The notes below the pieces were generated by a model. That model saw nothing but the letters and a program-made list of their open reading frames with translations, was not told where the DNA came from and made no database searches. This document shows, in pieces, positions 45,746-55,954 of a stretch of 64,000 nt of DNA. Source of the DNA: Glebionis coronaria (Eukaryota > Streptophyta > Magnoliopsida > Asterales > Asteraceae); NCBI GenBank assembly GCA_025667525.1, contig CM046879.1:358918752-358982751 (forward strand), read 5' to 3'. Within the stretch, counting starts at the first letter, position 1, and each line of letters begins with the position of its first letter. Both the position numbers and the translations under genes were made by a program.

Positions 45746-47735
45746 TCAGCGATCGAGGACTTGGTCACAGATTCTCTGAGCTTCAACTTTGTCACTCCTG
45801 GAGTTAATAATCAGCTCAACTTCAAACTCAAAATCATCAGCTAATTTGCAGTTCCTTAGGATGCCCTGTTTGAGTCTGCTGAGTTGGATAGTTGAAGCCA
45901 GATGGAGTTCATTCATTCTCTGAAAGCAATACTCACAATTACCATTCATAAAGACCATTCCTTTCTCTGGTTCTGAGTATACTTGGCCACCCACTGGCTT
46001 AGAAATCTCCTTAGGAAGTACAAGGTTTCTGTACATTTCATCTACCACAACATTCTCAGTGACCAGCTTCTCTACCAGAGGCCCCATTGGGGTTTTCCTT
46101 TTTCTTTGTCCTTGAGATGATTGTTGTTGTGATAGTTGAGGAGGCAGAGGTAACTTCAGCTTCTTAGCAATGTCTCTTACCCAAGTAAGCTTAGCTTGAA
46201 TGTTTTTCATCATTTGGGCAGCACCAGCCCCAGTCTTCTTTTGGGCAAGAGACAACATTTCTAACCATTCAGAGAGGCCCAAATCTCTGAGTTTAAAGTC
46301 ACTAAAGACTTTGTAGTTGGTTATTTGATTTTCTCTGTATAAGGTCATCACTACTCTTTTGTCTTTGTTAGTGTAACATGTGTACTTGGTGATTTCACCG
46401 GGCTCTGCTCTTTGGTCCACTATTTTCTCATATTCCTTTTGAAGGTTGCTCCTTTTGACTTCAATTTCTTTGAGCTTATTCAGCTGAGCTTCCTTTATAG
46501 CTGGAGAGAGTAGTTTTTTCAGAGCTTCTTTGCTCTTGATTTCAGCAGCTCTAATGTTAGCTAACCTCTTTTGTTCCAAGATTTGAGCCTTTGCCTGCTC
46601 TGGGGTTAGTGGTGGTTCATCAGCACTTTTAAATTTGTTCAAGTCAGAGTGTCTGGTTGTGAATCCACCTTCTTCTTGGAGGGAGTGTAGGGTTGTTTCA
46701 GGAACCTCAGTGGCAATACCTTTTCCCTTGTCCTGTGCCACCTCAGTAATGGGGTTGAAGGATTTGATGGGTTTTTGTGTTGGGATCTCTGTTGAGGGTG
46801 TTGGTTGTTTAATTGATTTCTCCCCTTTAGGTGGAGAAGTATCTTCGTATTCTTCAGAGGTAGAGGTAGCTGAATTCTCTCCCTCAGGCATAGCACCAGC
46901 AGAAGCTGTGCCTGATCCAGGTTTGAGGAACTTAACAAATTCTTGATGGACAAATAGACATATTTCTTTAAGTTCCTCTTGTAATAGCTCCTAAAGAAGT
47001 TGCCTGGAGGGCTCAGATGCCTTGGCAATAGCAGCAACATTAGCTTTGACAGCTGCGGTGAGGACGGATGGCATGTATTGTTGGAGACTCTGGTTTAGAC
47101 CTGCTGGGAGTTGAATTTTCAAGGCATTTCCATGTAGTTGCGGAAGCAGTGCAGTCATAGAGGATTCCACATATGAGGTTAGTGAAGTCTCTAGGGTTGT
47201 GGTGAGTTCCTCAGCAACATGAGTGAGTGTTTGTAGTTCAGAGAGGATGACATCATTTGTGACTTTAGGCTTGGTGATACTGATGTCTCCCCTCCTAACC
47301 TAGAGTTCCTCAACGGCTAGTTCTTGAACATCTTTCATTCTAGGAACATAAAAAGGCTTGAGGTGTTGCAAATGCTCTAAGTGTTGCATTGCCCCTAGTT
47401 CCATGACATTTGACAAAGTTGGGAAGGGATTTGGGGTTGGTGTACAGAGCCTCTGGTCCCATAGCTGCTTGGCAGCTAGTTCTTGAACATTTGCCATAGA
47501 TGGGAAGGGAATGGGCTTCAATTCAGATGTGACTTGGTCATCATCAGCATCCATATCAACATAGTCTGAGATGGTAAGGTCATCTTCAATGATAAAGACC
47601 TCATCTTCAGGCATGGAGTCAATGTCTGACATGGCATCCAGATCAATGTGGGACACTTCAGCATTATCTTCACCAGCAATGGAATAGGCCTCATCATTCT
47701 GTTGTTCTTCATGAAGATTGTGAGCCTGTTATAAC
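45746..47735 (-). pseudogene. Late ORF (envelope position) of SIRE-like element, C-terminal part
   Basis: One minus-strand frame spans 47735 to 45746 with two in-frame stops (47300 and about 46992). Content: acidic start (DIDSMPEDEVFIIEDD), repeats of the form PF..(M/L)..VQELA (47320-47500), a Lys/Glu-rich helical section (46440-46620), then YTNKDKRVVMTLYRENQ and SEWLEMLSLAQKK. I recall this last block from accessory proteins of Asteraceae SIRE-like elements. No signal peptide or membrane span is apparent, so true envelope function is unsupported. Its N-terminal half lies at 61732-62837. Confidence 0.75.
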
Positions 47736-47774
47736 ATTTGTTAGTAACCAGTGTGAAATAAATATGAAGTTATA

Positions 47775-48272
47775 GATTGTCATTCGCTTCCCCTAGGAAA
47801 GATGGGTGTGATTATCCAGCCCCCCTTAAGGATTTCTCCTTGGGACTCTTTTAGTGTGAAACAGATATGTTGAAGGGTCGCCATTCGCTGCCCCTAGGAT
47901 AGCTGGGTGTGATTATCCAGCTCCCCTATAAGGATTACTCCTTGGGACTCTTTTGATTTGTGAAAACTATGTGGTGAATGGTTGCCGTTCGCTGCCCCTA
48001 GGATAGCTGGGTGTGATTATCTAGCTCCCCCTGAAGGATTGCTCCTTGGGACTCTTTTAATTGTGAAGTAATGGAAGTTAAAGGTCGCCTTTTATCGCTG
48101 CCCCTAGGAAGACTGAGGGTGATTATTCAGTCTCACCCAAAAGAATAAATTCTTTGGGACTCTTTTAGTTGTGACATATTTGAAGGTAAAGGTCGCCTTT
48201 TATCGCTGCCCCTAGGAAGACTGAGGGTGATTATTCAGTCCCCCTAAAAGAATAAATTCTTTGGGACTCTTT
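47775..48272 (-). repeat. Tandem array of about 105 bp with two covarying hairpins, five copies
   Basis: Units start near 47781, 47882, 47986, 48088 and 48201, each with CGCTGCCCCTAGGA. The first stem is AGCTGG/CCAGCT in copies 2-3 and GACTGA/TCAGTC in copies 4-5 around the constant loop GTGATTAT. The second is AAGGA/TCCTT in copies 1-3 and AAAGAAT/ATTCTTT in 4-5. The array lies between the two halves of the late ORF, together with the E3 insertion. Confidence 0.88.
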
Positions 48273-48510
48273 TTCATATGAGGGGACCCAGAGACCACGT
48301 GAGGTATAGAGACTCTGGGTCAGGACCTATAGCATGCTCAAGTTGTTATGGACAAGAGCACAGTCCAGAGGGTGAAGGATCATCGGGGTGCGTTATGAGC
48401 ACAAGTGAATCATATCCTAGTGTTAAGACAGAGTGTACAGATAATCCTAAGACATCTAGGTGCTGACACAGACAATCTATGGGTTGAGGCAAACCCTAGA
48501 ACTTCATCAC
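48273..48510. other. Copia interior next to the E3 insertion
   Basis: About 240 bp without a recognised ORF family, ending in the ATCAC target site (48506-48510). Confidence 0.5.
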
Positions 48511-51500
48511 TGATGAGATGGCATTTATACATGATCTCATCGTTCTTTTCGGGCTTTAAATGCATAAAAATGTCATAAAATACCATATATATGCTTGTGT
48601 TTGTTTACTTGTGTATTTTAGGTATGGATATCGTGAAAAAGACAAAAGATCACAAGATACAAGGAAAAACGGACACGAGAAACGAAGCCGTACAAAGAAC
48701 CGGGCCCTAATCATGGAATTCTCAACAAAATACCTTGAAGACAAACAAGATTGATCCTCATTTATTGAAGAAATGACACTTAAAACCCTTGTATATTAAT
48801 AATTACAAGTTTGGTCCCTTAAGTTTGTCAAAATTACACAAAAGGTCCTTCAACTTTGAAGAAATGGCAAGAATAGTCCCTCAACAAATCAAAATTGCCA
48901 ATAATGGTCCCTCATGAAGATTAAGATACATTAAAGACCTTTGAAGATCAACATTGTCCAAAATCAGCCCTTGCAATATTCAAAAATGTCAAATATAACC
49001 CTTGAAACACTTTTTGGAAAGTTTGTGCCAAAAGAGACAAGTGATGAAACGTTGATACAAAGGAAATAGGCGCTGATGGGTTTTTAAACACAAAAGACAA
49101 AAGAAAGAAAGAATAAGGGCCAAAGCTGTTAACTTCAAACATTCAAACACGTTTTTGCGCCAAACAACATAACACTCCTACAAAAACGGATCAAAAGGAC
49201 AACTATTCACCTTTACAGCCCAGATTTTACACAACTTAAAACAAAGGGTAAAATGAAATTACCCAGGCACACGTTTGATTCACACATGCAGGAACCTATC
49301 CCACACACAAAACCCTCATCTCCACTCACTATGGACCCCACCCCAATACCCTTTCCACCAATCAGCAAGCAACTTAGCCTCCAAGTCATGTGACGTGTCA
49401 AAATCAACAGCTGACAACGTTTGCTTCATTCCAAAGCTGAAATGAACATCCAGGATCATTTTAAACAGCTCACACCAAGGATTCGTCTAGAAGGACTTAA
49501 GGACAAATAGGGAATTTCACATCTAGGGTTTATGAACAGTGTAGCATTGGCATTTGCCTATAAAAAGACTCCTCAACATGTGAGAGAGCTTTTGTTCCAG
49601 TTTTAGGCTATTAATCTTTGTAATTCCTTTTTAAGTTAAATAAAATTTGAATTTCTGAAAATTTGAAATCTCTTTTTGATTTAGTTAAAAGTTTGGTGTT
49701 TGAGTAGCCTAATTCTGAGTTCCATTTGATTGTGAAGGCCTACCTTAATCTTGTGGTTAAGGCACGTCTTGTTTCATAAGGTTTTTAAGGTTTGAAAAAC
49801 CTTGAAATCCTAGGTTCTGTTTTGGTTATTTTGTGTACTAACCCTTGACCATTAGCTATAAGCTCTTACAAGCTTGTTGACACCAAGCTTGTGAAGGGAT
49901 TAGAGCCCTTGGTTGAGTTGTTGCTGTTTGTGTTGAAGATATAAAGTCCTTGAGGTTCTACTTTGAACCATCAACCAAGGCAGTTTGCATCATCTTCATT
50001 GAAGTACCTTGGTCTTGTTCTAGTTGTTGAACAAGGTCCAAGGAGCATTGCTGGCCTTCCTAGGATGTTGTGGAAGGCAGGTATAATCCCTTGTTAAGAT
50101 TCCCCTAAAAATTTCATGTTTATGACTGTTTTTGATTTGGTGCTTTGATTTTGAGTATTGGTGTTTGTGCTGGTGATTTTTGAGTTTGATTGTGTTATTT
50201 GCTTTTGTTTAAGTGTTTTTGATCATTAAAATCAGTAGGTTATTAGTTAAAATCAGAAGTCTGTATGATAAGTGCTTGATTAAGGGTTGTTTGGGATTAC
50301 TGCATAAGTCTGTCAACGTCTGATTTGTTCCTGTCAGCGTTTGATTTAAACTTATCAGCGTTTGTTAAGTGCTTGTGTGTTGTATGCAAGTATTGGTATC
50401 TGCTATTTGGGAGTATTTGTGCATCTGTTTGCAGGTTTTGTGGGCTTAAACACATTGATTCATAGATTGGCTCTAAAATCTTCATAACTTGGTAAAATTG
50501 GCTAGGATTTTGAGGACACCTAGATCTAAGCATAGGTTAAGGGTAACAAGTGCTAAATCATAGCTAATCACACCAGGGTAGAAGGATTTGAGGCGTGAAA
50601 TTGGATTAAGTGTCAAGTATATCAGCAAACTTGTTTCTGCATATGTTCTTTGTTCATCAGTAACTTTTTATGCTTTGATCTTGTTATTTTCTTTGATTCA
50701 GTGTTTAATTCTTGTTGCATTGTTATTTCTAGCATTAGGATTGTTGTATTGCTGCTTGGTTCTTATTTGTTTGCTGCTTGTGAGGATATTTGGGTATTTG
50801 GATTGCTTTGTTCATAGCTTATAAGCTCACTGGCTTATTGGCTTATTGATGCCAAAATACATCAAGTTTACCCAACTGGTAAGCCTTGATTCACAAGGTT
50901 TGCACTCAAACCTAGACCAGCAGGGTGAAAAACAAGTCCTTACACTTCTTTAGGTCTGTCAGCGCCTACTTTGTTCCTGTCAGCGTTTGATTTCCACTTA
51001 TCAGCGTCTGACTATAACCTGTCAGCGTTTGACATTTGGTTTGACTGAATTTGGATTTGGCCCATTTGAGGGCCCATTAGGGGTATTTTGGTAATTTCAC
51101 TTTCATTTTCTAATTATTTAGGTTTAAATAAACTAGTTTGCAAGTTTTTAGAATTTGTTTATAATTTTTGGATTTTTAATATTATTTTATTATTATTTTA
51201 TTATTATTTTTAAAATTTTACATTTTCCAACTTTTTACATTTTTCTTAGGTTAAATACATTAAAATAGGAATTTAGCAACTTTTAGAATAATTTTTTCAC
51301 TTCTAGATTAATTTTTATAATTATTTTAAGTTTTAATAATTTTTAATTCATTTTAAATAGTTTTTATTAGTTTTAAAATTTCTAAAAATAGTTTTTAATC
51401 ATTTTAGGTCATTTTAGAGGTTTATCAATTGAAAAATATTGATTTGGGCTTTTTAATAATTTATTTGATTTTTAGGGCTTTAATTAGCATTTAAAATTGA

Positions 51501-51893
51501 ATATTTAATTATTTAAAAGGTTTGAAAAAGTTTTGATAATTGGTAAACTCTTAGTTTATTATTTTTGATTTTTGGTGAATTTTTGGTAATTTTTAGAATT
51601 TATTTTATTTTTGGTATTTTTTTTTAGGTTCTACGTCTTAACTTTCTAATAGTGATTTTTAGTTAATTTTTATTTTTTCGACTTTGTCATTTTCTCTTGT
51701 AATCCCCTTCTAAACCAATCATTAATCACAAACATTTGGCAAGTTTTTCACACACATATACCTCCTTGGGAAACGAACTTGGACTTCATTTGGGTCATTA
51801 GTGCTCGGTTTTCCTAAACCGACACTTAACGCTTACCACTATTTTGTTGCTTTGTTTTTCCTAAAATAGAGTATATACAAAATCACTACATCA
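48511..51893 (+). repeat. E3 5' LTR
   Basis: Starts TGATGAGATGG with an 8 bp inverted repeat GATGAGAT / ATCTCATC (48512-48541), ends CTACATCA. TATAAAAA at 49560 is the likely TATA box. Clusters of GTCAGCGTTTGA-like words occur at 50311-50362 and 50947-51030. From 51110 it is extremely T/A-rich. Short ORFs on both strands are not retained as genes. Confidence 0.95.
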
Positions 51894-51897
51894 ATTT

Positions 51898-51915
51898 TGG
51901 CGCCGCTGCCGGGGA
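51898..51915 (+). other. E3 primer binding site, tRNA-Asp
   Basis: TGGCGCCGCTGCCGGGGA, 4 nt after the LTR. Differs by one base from the usual complement of the tRNA-Asp 3' end (TGGCGCCGTTGCCGGGGA), typical of Athila-group elements. Confidence 0.92.
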
Positions 51916-52501
51916 GGTGTGTCGTGATTAATTTGCATTGTTGTTTTAATATTAACCAAATAGTATTTGTATTAGTAGAACTCTACTAATACGTATTATC
52001 GGTTTTCTTGTACAAATATTATTACTATATTGTATTAAGTATCACAATAAATTTACAATATCTCCAAAAGTGTGAAAACACAACCTTAATTGGGATTTGA
52101 TCTCCTAATTATTGTATTTGAATCTCAAACAAAAAGAAAAGGCAAAAATAGATAAATACTTTCGTGACGCTTGATTTTGAAAAATACAAACTATAAGGTG
52201 GGTATAAGGCGGGTATTATAAAATATACCCTAAGGAAAAAGGCTCTTAAGTGCTTCGCGCCGCCTCGTTTCCCCGCTTGCTTGTGAGTATTTTGAGATTG
52301 AAGGCTAATCGAGGGTTTTGCCGCCTAAAGTATTATTACGTATACTATATTTGCTTGGTTTCTTTGTGATTAAACCCTCTTGAACAATTTGGTTTTCACC
52401 AAAGTTCTAAAGTCATTCGAAGACGTTCACTCCACGTGATCGTTTTCATTCCTTTGAGGCTTCTTTAATCAAGAGTTTGATTCGAGGAGAGATTTTGTAG
52501 A
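51916..52501 (+). other. E3 leader
   Basis: Untranslated leader of about 590 bp between primer site and gag; no ORF of interest. Confidence 0.6.
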
Positions 52502-55500
52502 TTGTTGTCTACGAAGATACACCAAAATCCAAAAAAATTAAATATCATCAAAAACACAAAAAAATTGAAAATTCACAAAACACCAAAAAGAATCTTCTTT
52601 GCTCACCTCCCATTCTTCGTGAAGTTTATGATCACTCGTAATCAAGCAAAACGAGCTCGTAAACGACTTCAAAAGCAAGCCAATCAAGAGACGTTGATTG
52701 TTGAAGAACCTCCAATTGTTGAACCTATTGTAGAACAAGAAGTCGTCATGGCTAATCGTACTATGATGGAGTTACTACAAGCACCCACCGAGGGTTTTGG
52801 AGAGGCTATTGTGATTCCCGCTATTCTTGCGGAGAATTTCGAGATTAAGACGGGTTTAATGTCGATGTTGCAAGCAAATAAGTTTAGAGGTCACGAGAAA
52901 GACAACCCGCATTACCACATTAGGAATTTCAACCGTCTCACCGCCACTAGCAAATTTAAAGATGTTCCACATGACGCCATTAAGATGATGTTGTTTCCAT
53001 ACTCGTTGGATGGACCCGCAAAAATTTGGCTCGAGAAAGAACCGCCAAATTCGATTTTGACATGGGCCGATCTCGTTTCTAAGTTTGTGAACAAGTTTTT
53101 TCCACCATCTAAAACAACACACTTGAAAAATGAGATTTCACGATTTGTGCAACGTAATAATGAAAGTTTTTCAATGGCATGGGAACGCTTTAAAGAAATG
53201 TTACATGAATGTCCACACCATGATTTTACGGAATTGCATCAAGTGGATACTTTTTATAATGGGCTTAATGATCATGAACGAGATTATTTGAATGCCGCCG
53301 CGGGAGGTAATTTTTTGTGCAAGACGACAAATGAGGCTTTACAAATCATTGAAAATAGATCTAAGGTTTATAACCCTCGTAACACACCGAGTGTTGCCAA
53401 TATGGGTTCGTCATCTTCGTCACAATCGTCTCGTAGCATTAATGCCTTACATGATGAAGCTAATGAGGAAAATAGGTTTTTTGATAGATTTGCTAATCTA
53501 ATGTCCCATTGGAAGGCTCAAGAAGCTTCCAATTCCGCTTCGGTTAAAGCGGTTGCTAAGAGTTGTTTATCTTGTGGGGGAGCTCATGATCTTTCCGAGT
53601 GCATTACCGCGGATGGTAACACTTCGAGTGCTTATGTAGCAACGGGAACTTACAACCAAAACGGTCAAGGTTCCCGTCCAAATCAAGCTCCACCAAACCA
53701 AAATGTTAACAATTATCGAAACAACAACCAAGGTAATTACCAAGGCAACACATGCAATTACAACAAAGGGAATTATCAAAGTGGGAATGGACAAATCTCT
53801 AATCAAAACCAAAACCGTGATTTTCAAAATACTACACAAGGTTTTCAAAATGCTCACACTAAAAATTTGCAAGGAGAATTTTTGGATTATGCAAAAGCAA
53901 ATGATGCTAAATTTGATAATATGCAACGTGAGATGATTAGCTTAAGATCCGAATTGAAAAATGAGCTTAAAAATGAACTTGCTAATGAACTTAAAACTCA
54001 TGCAAACAAAATGGAAGGAAATGTCCAACGTCTTCAACAAAATCAACAAAAGATGGAATTAGGACAACATGAGATTAAGCAAGAGTTATTAAAAGCGGAT
54101 GCTAGGCAATCAAAATTTGAGGACCGAATGGCTAAGATGTTTGAAGCAATCATGTGTAAACCCTCTTCTTCGGGTGGTCTTCCTAGTGATACCATTAACA
54201 ACCCGAGGGGAGAATTGAAGGTTGTTGCTACACGAAGTGGTAAAACTTTCAAGGAACCAATCTCTCGTACAAGTACTTCTAAGGAGAAGGAAATCGAGAA
54301 AGAACCCGAGGTGATGGTCGAAAAGGAGCACATTACAATCCCACGAAGTACCGCTCATACCACACCTACGGTTGAACCAATACCAATTGTGGAACCCGAG
54401 TTTCCAAGGCCGTTGCCTAATGACCAACCCACACCACCTTTACCTTACCCTTCGAGACGTAACAAAGAGAAAGCACAAGAACGGAACAATTATCAATTTG
54501 AGATATTTATGAAAATGTTTCGTGATTTGCACTTTAACATAAGTTTTGCCGACGCTCTTATCATGATGCCTCGATTTGCCGCAAACTTCAAAAGTATGCT
54601 AAACAACAAAGAGAAGTTACAACAATCGTCTAGTTGTTCATCGGTTTTTCTTAGCCGCATACCACAAAAAGTCGGTGATCCCGGTAAATTTTTGATTCCG
54701 TGTGCTATTCAAGATATGGAGGAATGCTACGCCTTGGCCGATCTTGGTGCTAGTATTAATTTAATGCCTCTCGAGATTTTCAAATCGCTTTCACTTCCGG
54801 CTCTTACTCCTTCGAACATGTCTATCGAGATGGCCGATCATTCTACGATTTTAGCATGTGGAGTAGCCGAGGACGTTTTTGTTAAAGTCGGAAAGTTTTA
54901 CTATCCCGTTGACTTTATCGTTGTAGACATTCCTATCGATCGAAAAGTTCCTCTCATTTTGGGTCGTTCATTTTTGGATACATCAAGAGCACTTATCGAT
55001 GTTCATGCTCGAAAAATCACCCTTCGATTCAATGAAGAAGAACTTGTCATCAATGCAACACAAAACTCCAATCTTTCTCATGTCTATTCTATTGCAACTT
55101 TAAACCATGGTGATTCAACCAATGTCGTTTGCAAAGAATTTTCACCAAGAGTTTTAGGAAATGTCTCCAAAAACAACTTACCATTTCCTCCGCCGGTGGA
55201 GGTTATGAGTATTAAGCCTACAAAGAAGAAACCGTCAATACTTGAATCGAAAAATCTTTCGCCTCACCTCGAACACTCATTCTTGAAAAGTGTTGATAAG
55301 TTGCCGGTTTCTACGGAAGATCCTTCGGATGATGAATATGTTGGCCCCGATGGGGAGGTTTTCTTCGTCGATAAACGTTTTGAGAACTTGCCACCACCAA
55401 AACCAAAACGGTTTCAAAATGTGAGAATTTTTAGTGTGACTAACATCGTCTTAGAAACACCGAATATTTTCGACATAATCAAAAAGGGTTTTCATAAGGA

Positions 55501-55954
55501 GAGTTCAAAAGATAAAAAAGGAAAAGAACTTAAATGTGATTTAATTGATTTTTCTACAAATCTAACTCCGTCATCACCACGTGATTTGAGTACTACAAGC
55601 TCGTCTACTCCTTTTGACGATGCTTTGTGTGGTTTTAGTATGGGGGAAGCCCCTTATGTTCCCTCATCCTTGTCCACCGAGGACGAGATATTCGATCCCG
55701 GAATTTCATGTAAAGGGAAATCTCGGTCTTCCACCGATGCAATAAATGGAAAATCTTTCTATTTGCTTGGTGCGAGTCTACCTCGAGTAGCTCGAACGTT
55801 TGTCTTACCAATTGTCTCACCTTTTTACTTCTCATCTCTTTTCTTCAAACTCTTTGAGTTTATGGCACATGTTGAAGTGGCGTTTGTTTGTTTTTCCAAT
55901 AAAAACGAGAACGCCATATTCGATCCCGGTATTTTGCTTCATTTAAGGACTTAG
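52502..55954 (+). CDS. gag-pro: E3 Gag-protease polyprotein
   Basis: 1150 codons, uninterrupted. The true start may be the Met at 52628, after a Lys-rich stretch. Retrotransposon gag domain about residues 128-287 (FRGHEKDNPHYHIRNF; KIWLEKEPPNSILTWADL). A knuckle with C355, C358, H362, C367 (CLSCGGAHDLSEC) replaces the usual CCHC spacing. Then an Asn/Gln-rich zone (385-455) and a coiled-coil-like Lys/Glu stretch (470-540). Aspartic protease around D747 (ALADLGASINLMP, with Leu where most have Thr or Ser), flap region after it, and LILGRSFLDT at about 819-828. The C-terminal 300 residues are unique to this group and end with two FDPGI motifs. Gag builds the particle and protease matures it; RT is absent. 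Confidence 0.9.
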   Translation: MLSTKIHQNPKKLNIIKNTKKLKIHKTPKRIFFAHLPFFVKFMITRNQAKRARKRLQKQANQETLIVEEPPIVEPIVEQEVVMANRTMMELLQAPTEGFGEAIVIPAILAENFEIKTGLMSMLQANKFRGHEKDNPHYHIRNFNRLTATSKFKDVPHDAIKMMLFPYSLDGPAKIWLEKEPPNSILTWADLVSKFVNKFFPPSKTTHLKNEISRFVQRNNESFSMAWERFKEMLHECPHHDFTELHQVDTFYNGLNDHERDYLNAAAGGNFLCKTTNEALQIIENRSKVYNPRNTPSVANMGSSSSSQSSRSINALHDEANEENRFFDRFANLMSHWKAQEASNSASVKAVAKSCLSCGGAHDLSECITADGNTSSAYVATGTYNQNGQGSRPNQAPPNQNVNNYRNNNQGNYQGNTCNYNKGNYQSGNGQISNQNQNRDFQNTTQGFQNAHTKNLQGEFLDYAKANDAKFDNMQREMISLRSELKNELKNELANELKTHANKMEGNVQRLQQNQQKMELGQHEIKQELLKADARQSKFEDRMAKMFEAIMCKPSSSGGLPSDTINNPRGELKVVATRSGKTFKEPISRTSTSKEKEIEKEPEVMVEKEHITIPRSTAHTTPTVEPIPIVEPEFPRPLPNDQPTPPLPYPSRRNKEKAQERNNYQFEIFMKMFRDLHFNISFADALIMMPRFAANFKSMLNNKEKLQQSSSCSSVFLSRIPQKVGDPGKFLIPCAIQDMEECYALADLGASINLMPLEIFKSLSLPALTPSNMSIEMADHSTILACGVAEDVFVKVGKFYYPVDFIVVDIPIDRKVPLILGRSFLDTSRALIDVHARKITLRFNEEELVINATQNSNLSHVYSIATLNHGDSTNVVCKEFSPRVLGNVSKNNLPFPPPVEVMSIKPTKKKPSILESKNLSPHLEHSFLKSVDKLPVSTEDPSDDEYVGPDGEVFFVDKRFENLPPPKPKRFQNVRIFSVTNIVLETPNIFDIIKKGFHKESSKDKKGKELKCDLIDFSTNLTPSSPRDLSTTSSSTPFDDALCGFSMGEAPYVPSSLSTEDEIFDPGISCKGKSRSSTDAINGKSFYLLGASLPRVARTFVLPIVSPFYFSSLFFKLFEFMAHVEVAFVCFSNKNENAIFDPGILLHLRT

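Noticed and set aside
45746..47735. True viral-type envelope protein
   Set aside because: Position fits, but no signal peptide, transmembrane span or glycoprotein-like Cys pattern is visible, so only the neutral term late ORF is used.
48948..50824. ORFs of 64-78 codons in the E3 LTR, repeated at 58642-60518
   Set aside because: Present twice only because the LTR is duplicated; no family resemblance, and one falls on the GTCAGCG word clusters.
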